Positions 49,290 to 58,419 of a stretch of DNA of 64,000 nucleotides are shown here, piece after piece; the stretch's first letter is position 1; each line of letters starts with the position of its first letter. The DNA is from CAMAVH01 sp964628235. GTDB lineage: Bacteria > Pseudomonadota > Alphaproteobacteria > SMXQ01. The notes under the pieces are model-generated. The model did not search any database. It saw only the letters and a list, made by a program, of their open reading frames with translations, and was not told the DNA's origin. The translations under genes and the position numbers were made by a program. The stretch spans positions 12,467-76,466 of the forward strand of contig CAZVLU010000013.1 of the NCBI GenBank assembly GCA_964628235.1, in the 5' to 3' direction.

Positions 49290-50212
49290 AGGCTGGCTCC
49301 GACCTTGATTGCCGCTGCGCCGGCGGCGGGCCGCAGGCCCAGGATATGGCAGATCGCGTAAACGAGATCGGCACGGTTCAAGGTGTAGAAATGGAATTCC
49401 TTCACGCCGGCCTTTTCCAAGGCGAGACACTGGCGCGCCGCGACGGTGGCCGCCACCAGCTTGCGCGTCTCGGGGTCTTCGTCGAGGTCTTCGAACAGCC
49501 CCGCCAGCCAGCGCGGCACATCCGTGCCGCAAGCTTTGCTGAACTTCACCACCTGGGCGAAGTTCGTCACCGGCAGGATGCCCGGCACGATCGGCACGGT
49601 GATGCCGGCCTTCTGCGCCTTCTCGATAAACCGCAGATACACCGCCGGATCGAAGAAATATTGCGTGATGGCGCGCGTCGCCCCGGCGTCGATCTTCTTC
49701 TTGAGATTGTCGAGATCGTCCGCGGCGTTCGTCGCCGTCGGATGCATCTCCGGATAAGCGGCGACGGAAATCTCGAAGTCGGCGACCTTCTTCAGGCCCG
49801 CCACCAGATCGGCGGCATAGGCATAGCCGCCCGGATGCGGGCTGTAAGACGCGAAGGAACCATCGGCCGCCGGGGCCGGATCGCCGCGCAGCGCCACGAT
49901 ATGGCGCACGCCAGCCGCCCAATATTGCCGCGCCACCTCGTCGACCTCGGCGCGCGTCGCGCCGACGCAGGTGAGATGAGCCGCCGGCTCAAGGCTGGTT
50001 TCAGCGCGCAAGCGCGCCACGGTGGCGTGGGTCCGCTCGCGCGTCGAGCCGCCGGCGCCGTAGGTGACGGAAACGAAGCGCGGCGCGATCGGCTCCAATC
50101 GGCGCACGGCCTGCCAGAGGCTCTCTTCCATCTTCTCCGTCTTGGGCGGGAAGAACTCGAAGGAAACCTGCAAACCGGAAGGGTCGGCGACGACGCCGAG
50201 GGGATCGCTCAC
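49286..50212 (-). CDS. metF: 5,10-methylenetetrahydrofolate reductase
   Basis: MetF makes methyl-THF for MetH. The 308-residue TIM-barrel flavoenzyme has VSFEFFPPKTEKMEESLW near residue 15, SVTYGAGGSTRERTH near 47, HLTCVGATRAEV near 79, VALRGDPA near 105, QYFFDPAVYLRF near 175 and PGILPVTNFAQV near 200. It starts 49 bases after the regulator gene and its stop overlaps the metH ATG, so the two enzymes are translationally coupled. Confidence 0.95.
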   Translation of the reverse strand: MSDPLGVVADPSGLQVSFEFFPPKTEKMEESLWQAVRRLEPIAPRFVSVTYGAGGSTRERTHATVARLRAETSLEPAAHLTCVGATRAEVDEVARQYWAAGVRHIVALRGDPAPAADGSFASYSPHPGGYAYAADLVAGLKKVADFEISVAAYPEMHPTATNAADDLDNLKKKIDAGATRAITQYFFDPAVYLRFIEKAQKAGITVPIVPGILPVTNFAQVVKFSKACGTDVPRWLAGLFEDLDEDPETRKLVAATVAARQCLALEKAGVKEFHFYTLNRADLVYAICHILGLRPAAGAAAIKVGASL

Positions 50213-50261
50213 GAAACTGTCCTCATGATTGACGGCGCTGCGGTCCGACGATGGAGCGCCT

Positions 50262-51242
50262 TTATGCCGTGACGGCGCGCGGTGCGGCTGCCGCTACATC
50301 GCGCGCATCGGCGGCGCGATCGGCCGCCCAGAGCACGACAGTGAGCGGGTCGCCCGCCAAGCGCACGGGGGCGGCAGGCTTGAGGCCCGCCGCCTTGAAC
50401 CAACCGCCGATTTCGGCGTCCGAGAAGCCCAAGCGGCGGTGGGCATGCTCGTCGCGCATGAATTCCTGCTGATGGGGCGCGAAATCGACCACGATCAGCC
50501 GGCCGCCCGGGCGCAAGGCGCGCGCCGCCTCGGCGATGGCGGCAGCGGGATCGGCGGCGTAATGCAGCACCTGATGGACCGTCACCACATCGAACGACTG
50601 CGACGGGACCGGCAGCATGTACATGTCGCCGTGGCGCACCTGGCATTGGCGCAGGCCGGCCGCGTCGAGATTGGCGCGCGCCAGGGCGAGCATTTCGCGC
50701 GACGCATCGATGCCGACGGCTTGGTCCGCCCGCGGTCCGAGCATGGTCAATATCTTGCCGGTACCGGTGCCGATATCGAGAATCTCGCCGAGTCCGTCTT
50801 TGGGTAGCAAACTGAGCAACGCCTTGGCGACCTCGTCGTCATGGGCGTACATCTCGCGAATCTTGTCCCATTGGGCGGCATTTTTGCTGAAATAGCTCGC
50901 CGCCGTCTCGGCCCGGCTGTCCTTGATCGACTTGAGACGCTCATTGTCGAGCCCCAGCAAGCCGTCATCTTCCGGCATCATTTCGATCAATTTGCGCGCC
51001 AAGCCGGCGGCATCGCCCTGCGCCAGGCGGTAAAACGCCCAAGTGCCCTCGCGGAAACGGTCCAAAAGCCCGGCCTCGACCATCAGCTTAAGGTGGCGGG
51101 AGACGCGCGGTTGGCTCTGCCCGAGGATCTGGGTAAGCTCCGTGACCGTCAACTCGCCCTGGGCGCACAGCGCCAAAAGTCGCAGCCGCGTAGGTTCGGC
51201 GGCAGCCCTTAGCTTATCGAGATAATCGTCCATCGTGCTCAT
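50262..51242 (-). CDS. ArsR-family regulator fused to a SAM-dependent methyltransferase domain
   Basis: A 326-residue fusion. The N-terminal winged helix (about 1-90: AAAEPTRLRLLALCAQGELT, LGQSQPRVSRHLKLMVEAGLLDRFREG) is of ArsR type without its metal cysteines. The rest is a class I methyltransferase: LDIGTGTGKILTML near 155, VGIDASREMLALAR near 178, HGDMYMLPVPSQSFDVVTVHQVLHY split near 200-222, and LRPGGRLIVVDF near 240. Its place ahead of metF-metH points to a sensor of SAM or SAH; alphaproteobacterial regulators of methionine genes named SamR belong to the ArsR family. It may not be catalytic. Start ATG 51242; a second ATG at 51233 is possible. Confidence 0.88.
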   Translation of the reverse strand: MSTMDDYLDKLRAAAEPTRLRLLALCAQGELTVTELTQILGQSQPRVSRHLKLMVEAGLLDRFREGTWAFYRLAQGDAAGLARKLIEMMPEDDGLLGLDNERLKSIKDSRAETAASYFSKNAAQWDKIREMYAHDDEVAKALLSLLPKDGLGEILDIGTGTGKILTMLGPRADQAVGIDASREMLALARANLDAAGLRQCQVRHGDMYMLPVPSQSFDVVTVHQVLHYAADPAAAIAEAARALRPGGRLIVVDFAPHQQEFMRDEHAHRRLGFSDAEIGGWFKAAGLKPAAPVRLAGDPLTVVLWAADRAADARDVAAAAPRAVTA

Positions 51243-51581
51243 AGAGAGGGTGTCACCTTTGCCTGATTGATTAAGATATAATTATATTGTTATGCTCGTT
51301 CCAGTGGATTCATGACAGCCATCTGAATGATCTGCGGCAAAGCCGCAACAGGGGGTAGGAACCGAGTCCAGAGCCATTGATCTTGATAGAGTTTTTACCT
51401 TCTCTGTGTTACCTCCAAACCCTAGGGAGGCTCTTGGAGGCGAGGAGCGCAAAGGCCGGATGTAGGCCGCGTCGCGCAACCAAGTTTTTACCGTCTCCCC
51501 GACATAGTGCCGTTCACTGTAATCTCGGGCCTTCTCGCTAAATCCCGCGTTTCGCGCCCGCCGAGCCGCTGTCAGGTCAAA
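51243..51581. promoter_or_regulatory. Divergent control region between the methionine operon and mlaA
   Basis: In this 339-base gap are: the 12-base perfect palindrome ATATAATTATAT at 51276-51287, 34 bases before the regulator ATG and a good operator candidate; a hairpin TGCGGC-AAA-GCCGCA at 51333-51347; and a possible hairpin CCTCCAA (51412-51418) with TTGGAGG (51434-51440) enclosing CCCTAGGG. I looked for SAM-II and SAH riboswitch consensus blocks on the minus strand and saw none. No gene is supported here. Confidence 0.55.
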
Positions 51582-52460
51582 ATGCGCATCGTTTCTCTCT
51601 CCCGCTCCCTCCTTCTCTCCGCCAGCCTGCTCGGCGCGTCCGTCGCGCCGGCCGCGTGGGCCACGGCGATGGAGGATCTGCGCGAACCCATGACGGCCAA
51701 TACGGCGATGGTAAACGAAGGCCTTCTGGCCCAGGCCGCGCCGGCCATGGACATGGACGACGAGAACGACCCGCTCGAAGGCCTCAATCGCGGCATCTTC
51801 GAATTCAACCGCGTCGTCGACGGCATCATCATCAAGCCGGCGGCCCAGATTTATCGCGGCGTGCTGCCGCAGGAAGCCCAAGACGGCCTGCGCAATTTCC
51901 TGCGCAACCTGCGTTCGCCGATCATCTTGCTGAACAACCTGCTGCAAGGCGACATGGAAGCTGCCGGCAACACGATCGGCCGCTTCCTGCTGAACACCAC
52001 CGCCGGCCTCGGCGGCGTGCTCGATCTCGCCGCCGATCGCGGCCTGCCCTATCGCGGCGAAGACTTCGGCCAGACCTTCGCGGTCTGGGGCATCGGCGAC
52101 GGCCCCTATCTGATGCTGCCGATCCTCGGCCCCTCGAACCTGCGCGACACCACCGGCCTGGTCGCCGAATGGTTCGCCGACCCGGTGAACATCGCGCTCG
52201 ACAACAACGACCTCGAATGGCTGATCTATGTGCGCGCCGGCCTGACCGGCATCGACGCGCGCTCGCGCAGCCTTGACCTGCTCGACGAGTTGGAGCGCAC
52301 CTCGCTGGATTACTATGCGGCGATCCGCAGCCTGTACCGCCAGCAGCGCAGCAACGACATCCGCAACAGCCGCCCAAGCGACGATCAGGGCCGTCCCAAT
52401 CTGACGCGCGCCCAGGCAGCCCTGCCCGACGATGTCGTATCCTTCCGCGAGTGGCGCTAA
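51582..52460 (+). CDS. mlaA: MlaA-family phospholipid transport protein (VacJ)
   Basis: MlaA sits in the outer membrane and removes phospholipids from its outer leaflet. The 292-residue product has a signal peptide (LLLSASLLGASVAPAAWA) without a lipobox cysteine, unlike the E. coli lipoprotein. The domain begins at NDPLEGLNRGIFEFNRVVDG and continues with RNLRSPIILLNNLLQGD, RFLLNTTAGLGGVLDLA, DFGQTFAVWGIGDGPYLMLP and GPSNLRDTTGL, all typical. Start ATG 51582; the frame is open earlier without homology. mlaC follows after 32 bases. Confidence 0.94.
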   Translation: MRIVSLSRSLLLSASLLGASVAPAAWATAMEDLREPMTANTAMVNEGLLAQAAPAMDMDDENDPLEGLNRGIFEFNRVVDGIIIKPAAQIYRGVLPQEAQDGLRNFLRNLRSPIILLNNLLQGDMEAAGNTIGRFLLNTTAGLGGVLDLAADRGLPYRGEDFGQTFAVWGIGDGPYLMLPILGPSNLRDTTGLVAEWFADPVNIALDNNDLEWLIYVRAGLTGIDARSRSLDLLDELERTSLDYYAAIRSLYRQQRSNDIRNSRPSDDQGRPNLTRAQAALPDDVVSFREWR

Positions 52461-52492
52461 AAGCCCCCCTCTCTCAGCGCAGTGGATTTTCG

Positions 52493-53143
52493 ATGATGTT
52501 CTTCAGTAGGCGCCGTCTTTTCGCTGCGGTTCCGGCCGTTTTCATCGCCGCCAGCTTGATTGCCGCGGCGCCCATGGCGCGCGCCCAATCGACCACCGAG
52601 GCCGCTAAATTCGTGCAGGGCCTTGGCGAGCGCGCCATTCTCGAACTGACCGATACGAAGATCAGCGATGCGGAACGGGTGAATCGCATGCGCGCCCTGC
52701 TGACGCAAAGCTTCGACAAAGAAGCCATCGCCCGCTTCGTGCTCGGCACCTACTGGAACCGCGCCAGCGAATCCGAGCGCGCCGAGTTCATCAAGCTCTA
52801 CGAAACGCTCGTCTCCTACACCTACGCCGGCTTGTTCAAGAAATATTCCGGCGAAACCTTCCAGGTTCTACGCGAGCGCGAGCTGGACGGCGACACTGTA
52901 GTCTATTCTCAGATCAATCAGCCCGGCGGCGGCCAGCCGATCCCGATCGAGATTCTCGTGCGTCCCTCTCAAGCCAGCGGGGCCAGCGGTCAGTTCCGCG
53001 CCGTCGACATCAAAGTCGAGGGCATCAGCATGCCGCTGACCCATCGCAAGGAATACTCTTCGGTCATTCAACGCAATCAGGGCCAAGTCAGCGGCCTGCT
53101 GAAGATCCTACGCGAAAAGACCGTCCAGCTCGAAAAAAGCTGA
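52493..53143 (+). CDS. mlaC: MlaC-family periplasmic phospholipid-binding protein (Ttg2D)
   Basis: MlaC carries phospholipids across the periplasm between MlaA and the MlaFEDB complex. The protein of about 216 residues has a signal peptide (AAVPAVFIAASLIAAAPMARAQ) and the MlaC fold: FVQGLGERAILELTDTKISD, LLTQSFDKEAIARFVLGTYWNRASESE and YAGLFKKYSGETFQVL. Start ATG 52493 is chosen because it opens the signal peptide directly; a GTG at 52451 in frame would overlap mlaA. The ABC subunits are not in the window, so mlaA and mlaC are separated from them in this genome. Confidence 0.92.
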   Translation: MMFFSRRRLFAAVPAVFIAASLIAAAPMARAQSTTEAAKFVQGLGERAILELTDTKISDAERVNRMRALLTQSFDKEAIARFVLGTYWNRASESERAEFIKLYETLVSYTYAGLFKKYSGETFQVLRERELDGDTVVYSQINQPGGGQPIPIEILVRPSQASGASGQFRAVDIKVEGISMPLTHRKEYSSVIQRNQGQVSGLLKILREKTVQLEKS

Positions 53144-53165
53144 TGCGTCGCACAGATGCGGAATC

Positions 53166-53195
53166 AAAAAGGCCGGCGAAATCGCCGGCCTTTTT
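53166..53195 (+). terminator. Terminator after mlaC, probably bidirectional
   Basis: GGCCGGCGA (53171-53179) pairs with TCGCCGGCC (53182-53190), preceded by AAAAA and followed by TTTTT, so it can work for mlaC on one strand and ettA on the other. Confidence 0.88.
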
Positions 53196-53245
53196 CTTTA
53201 CCCTGCTGGCAGGCGCCTTGTAGGCGCAGCCTTGATGCCGTCCGC

Positions 53246-54928
<1,683 letters not shown>

Positions 54929-54999
54929 GTTACTGATCCTTTGCACAATGATATCGATAGTACAGCGGCGCGTTCCCGTTCGGCATAATTTAAACCGCG

Positions 55000-56112
55000 T
55001 TACGCGCGCGCCTTGAGTGATTCGACCTTTTTCCAGTCTATGAGCTCGCGCGTGGGAGCTTGCGGCAGTTCGACACAACCGTTCCTCAGCTGCAGCGGCT
55101 CTTTCAGAATGCTCCCTGCCGTGAGGAAGAAAGTCTCCTCGCACGGAATTCTGCGCGTTGATTCCGGCAGCGCGTTGCCGAGAGATAGCGCGGCGAGCGC
55201 TCCAAGATCGCTGCAGGCGCCGATGCCAACGCCGACCTTAACGCCTCTTATCGCCGCCATCCCGCCGATCGACAGGGATTCGGAGATGCCTGTCTTCATG
55301 ACTTTGGCCGAGAGAGCCGCCGCGCCAGCGTCCATGAATAAGCGCGCGTCACGAAGCGAGCGACAGCCGTTGTCCACAAGTATGGGCAGGGCGCAGCGCT
55401 CGGACAGCTTTTGAAAATCCTTGTTGGGCAGCATGGCGCAAGGGTCTTCAAAGTAGGCAACATCGTGCTCGGCGAGCATCTTTGACATTTCCGGCACATC
55501 CTCAGGCTTGGTACGGCCGTTGGAGTCGGCGAAAAGCTGAACCTGATCGCCGACGGCTTTGCGAATCTCCCGGAGGACGGCGGCATCCTTGTCCGCGCCC
55601 TGACCCGTTTTCACTTTGAAGGCCTGCATTCCAAAGCTCTCGACTGCCTTCGCCGCTTCGCTTGCCATAACCTTCGGCTCATCCTTGGTCAGCGTAAATG
55701 ACACCGGAACGATCGTATTTTTGACGCCCAGGGCCCGCCAAATCGGTTGGGACGCCAAACACGCCCTCAGGTCCCAGCAGGCCACATCGACGAGGCTCTT
55801 GGCCAAAGGATGCTCGCGAACCGCCGCCAGAGCGGCCGATACGTCGCCCGCGTTTGAAAGGTCGACTCCGGAAATGGCCGGCAGCACGACGTCATCGAGC
55901 GCGGCGATGAACGTTCTGACCGTGTTCGAGTTCCACTTTAGGCGGACCGGCGTTTCCGCGATGCCGGTGGCTCCGCTTGTCGAATGCAGGGTCAGCAGAA
56001 CCACGTCGATGCCAGTTTCCGAATGGCCCGACCATTTAATCGGCTTCCTGTAATTCATGCGGAATACGTGCAAATCGTATTTCAGCAAGCTGTGGTCCAT
56101 AGCCCCTCTCAT
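55000..56112 (-). CDS. Enolase-superfamily enzyme, muconate-cycloisomerase-like
   Basis: A 370-residue enolase-superfamily enzyme. The capping domain is at the N-terminus; the barrel has the general-base pair Lys166-x-Lys168 (AFKVKTG), metal ligands Asp196 (ADSNG), Glu222 (FEDP) and Asp247 (VDNG), and a lysine in the last strand (SAKVMKTG, Lys270 or Lys273). This is the pattern of the muconate-lactonising subgroup (MLE, dipeptide epimerase, N-succinylamino acid racemase). The substrate cannot be told. It starts nine bases after the acyl-CoA synthetase stop on the same strand, so they form an operon, and its codon use is less GC-biased than neighbours. Confidence 0.85.
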   Translation of the reverse strand: MRGAMDHSLLKYDLHVFRMNYRKPIKWSGHSETGIDVVLLTLHSTSGATGIAETPVRLKWNSNTVRTFIAALDDVVLPAISGVDLSNAGDVSAALAAVREHPLAKSLVDVACWDLRACLASQPIWRALGVKNTIVPVSFTLTKDEPKVMASEAAKAVESFGMQAFKVKTGQGADKDAAVLREIRKAVGDQVQLFADSNGRTKPEDVPEMSKMLAEHDVAYFEDPCAMLPNKDFQKLSERCALPILVDNGCRSLRDARLFMDAGAAALSAKVMKTGISESLSIGGMAAIRGVKVGVGIGACSDLGALAALSLGNALPESTRRIPCEETFFLTAGSILKEPLQLRNGCVELPQAPTRELIDWKKVESLKARA

Positions 56113-56121
56113 GGCTCCGGC

Positions 56122-58281
56122 CTATCCTTGCGGACCGCTCAGGACGACGACTGCATCCAACGCGAGGCAACCCTTCGGCGAAGCGACAATCGGATTGATG
56201 TCGATGCTCTCTATAGCGTCTCCGTAATCAGCCGCGAGCGCGCTCAGACGCATGATCGCATCGCATACGCTGTCCAAGTCCGCCACAGGCGCGCCTCGAT
56301 AGCCGTAAAGCAATTGCCTGCCGCGCAGGCCGTTCAGCATATCGAGAGCGATCGGCCTGCTGATCGGGAGCGAACGCAGTTGAACATCTTTGATGATCTC
56401 AAGGTTGACGCCGCCCTGAGCCACCATGAGAACCAAACCGGCTTCCGCATCTCGATGGAAGCCGAGCGCGAGTTCGACGCCGCCCGTGACGAATTGGGAA
56501 ACCAATATGCCCTCGGGCTTGATATCATGGCGCTCGATGACCGAAAGGATTTTCTCGTACGCCGCGCCGACTTGCTCGGCGTCGCGCAAATTGAGATGAA
56601 CGCCGCCGATATCGGATTTGTGCGCGACCGCCGAAGACACGAATTTAAGGACCACCGGGAACCCGATGTCGACAGCCTTGCGAACGGCCTCGTCCTTGCT
56701 CGCCACGATGCATGACAGGGGCGATGCGATGCCGTAAGCCGCCAACAGCGCCTGCGAATCCGGCTCGTTCAACAACCGTCCGTCGCCGCCCGACAAGAGT
56801 TTCGAGACGGCGTCTTGATCTGCGCGACGAGCCCCGATCGCGCCTTGCGCCTGAACGGCCGCCAAATGCAAAGCGCGCATCTTCGCGGCTTTGCCCAATT
56901 TTCCGATGCAGGACAGCGCCTTGCCGATCTCGTGAAGAAAGGCGACTTTCGGCGCGGCGTCTCGCATCTCGCGCGCGAACGCGTTCATCCCGTGAGAGGC
57001 GAACGATACGAACGCCAACGGCTTCGCATCTTTGGACTGGGCGTAATCGCGGCAGATGGCGATATATTTTTCTGCGCGCGCGTTGCCCGCCTGATTGGGC
57101 ACCGCGCCCTGAATGACGATCATATCGATGCCGGGATCGTCATGCAGAACGCGCACGCATTCCGCGAGATTGTCCGGGTTCGAGAAAATTCCGGCGCCGC
57201 CGTCGATCGGGTTATCGCCAGACGACCATCCGCCGAGAACCTCCACCAATCGGGCCATCCGATCCTTATCGAGTTTCGGAAACTCGACGCCGCAGCGTTC
57301 GGCCGTGTCCATCAGCATGCCGCGGAAGGCGCCTGAAATCGTGATCGCGCCGACCCGCGCGCCTTTTGGCATGGCGTCGCGAGTGGCAAGTTCCGCGATT
57401 TCAACGGCTTCATCCAAGCTCTCGACACGCACGATTCCGCGCGGCAGAAACGCGGCATCGAAGGCCTCAACGCGTCCTGCTAAAGCGCCGGTATGGGCCA
57501 GCGCGGCGCTTCTGCCGGCCTCCGAGCGGCCGATTTTATAAGCGATGACGGTTTTGCCCGATGCTGCGGCGAACTCGGCGGCGGCTTTGAGTCGATCGCA
57601 ATCGGCAACGTGCTCCAGATAGAGGATGATCGCCTTGAGGTTCGGCTGCGATGCGAAGTAGGCGATGTAATCGGCCGTGGTGAGATCCACCTCGTTGCCG
57701 CTCGTGACCACGGCATCGACGATCATGCCCCGCTCTTCGAGGCATCTTTTCAGGAACATGATCGCGCCGCCGCTCTGCCCCACGAGGGCCACCGTCCCTC
57801 GGGAAAGATCGTGCGAGCGGTCTTCGACCAAGGTGACGCAGCGCGACGCTGCGTTGTAATTGCCGACGCAGTTCGGCCCTGAAACCGCGATCCCGGTTTC
57901 TTTGATCACGTCCAGAAGTTTATCGCGGATATCGCGGCCTTCCCCGGCGTCGCCTTCGCCGAAGCCTGCGGAGAAAATGGTGGCGGAGCGCGCTCCCGCT
58001 TTCGCTCCCGAGGCCAATGCCTCTGGCACAAGCGCCGCCGGAAGATAGATCGCAAGGTGATCGGGCGGTTCCGGCAGTTCCGAGAGATGCCTGTAGCAAG
58101 GAACGCCCCACACCTCGCTGCGGTTCGGATTAATCGGATAAACCATGTGGGGATAATGATTGGCGCGCAAATTACGCCATGTGCGCCACCCCCAACTGCC
58201 AGGGCGATCCGATGCCCCAAGAATAACAATATTCTTGGGGCTTAAGAGAGCTGCCACGCGTTCAATGGACCGATCAAACAT
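56122..58281 (-). CDS. NDP-forming acyl-CoA synthetase
   Basis: A protein of about 719 residues of the acetyl-CoA synthetase (ADP-forming) family in the fused alpha-beta order. The CoA-binding domain begins IVILGASDRPGSWGWRTWRNL and SGPNCVGNYN; the succinyl-CoA-ligase-like domain has VALVGQSGGAIM, TSGNEVDLTTADYI and ALAHTGALAG (about 250); the C-terminal ATP-grasp domain has FPVVLKFVSSAVAHKSDIGGV and IDINPIV. Start ATG 58281 is where homology begins; the frame is open 23 codons earlier. Such enzymes activate or release short, branched or aromatic acids from CoA. The adjacent cycloisomerase suggests a common catabolic substrate. Confidence 0.87.
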   Translation of the reverse strand: MFDRSIERVAALLSPKNIVILGASDRPGSWGWRTWRNLRANHYPHMVYPINPNRSEVWGVPCYRHLSELPEPPDHLAIYLPAALVPEALASGAKAGARSATIFSAGFGEGDAGEGRDIRDKLLDVIKETGIAVSGPNCVGNYNAASRCVTLVEDRSHDLSRGTVALVGQSGGAIMFLKRCLEERGMIVDAVVTSGNEVDLTTADYIAYFASQPNLKAIILYLEHVADCDRLKAAAEFAAASGKTVIAYKIGRSEAGRSAALAHTGALAGRVEAFDAAFLPRGIVRVESLDEAVEIAELATRDAMPKGARVGAITISGAFRGMLMDTAERCGVEFPKLDKDRMARLVEVLGGWSSGDNPIDGGAGIFSNPDNLAECVRVLHDDPGIDMIVIQGAVPNQAGNARAEKYIAICRDYAQSKDAKPLAFVSFASHGMNAFAREMRDAAPKVAFLHEIGKALSCIGKLGKAAKMRALHLAAVQAQGAIGARRADQDAVSKLLSGGDGRLLNEPDSQALLAAYGIASPLSCIVASKDEAVRKAVDIGFPVVLKFVSSAVAHKSDIGGVHLNLRDAEQVGAAYEKILSVIERHDIKPEGILVSQFVTGGVELALGFHRDAEAGLVLMVAQGGVNLEIIKDVQLRSLPISRPIALDMLNGLRGRQLLYGYRGAPVADLDSVCDAIMRLSALAADYGDAIESIDINPIVASPKGCLALDAVVVLSGPQG

Positions 58282-58419
58282 CTTGGCTCGACTTGGGTAA
58301 ATATGCGTGCGCCGCTTCGCATGGGCAGAAGCGTTGGACAATACCAACATCCGTCGGACGGATGCAAATGACCGGGGCTGGCGGCGAAACTGCCCAGAAG
58401 TGACGGTCTTAGACCGATG

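Noticed and set aside
49290..49922. N-terminal extension of metH by about 210 residues
   Set aside because: The extra part lies inside metF in another frame and has no MetH similarity; the ATG at 49289 gives the normal N-terminus.
51243..51581. SAM or SAH riboswitch upstream of the methionine operon
   Set aside because: Consensus blocks of SAM-I, SAM-II and SAH riboswitches were not found on the minus strand; control by the ArsR-type protein is more likely.
54929..55144. Extension of ettA upstream of TTG 54928
   Set aside because: It overlaps the end of the enolase-superfamily gene and adds 72 residues not found in EttA; a ribosome site supports the TTG.
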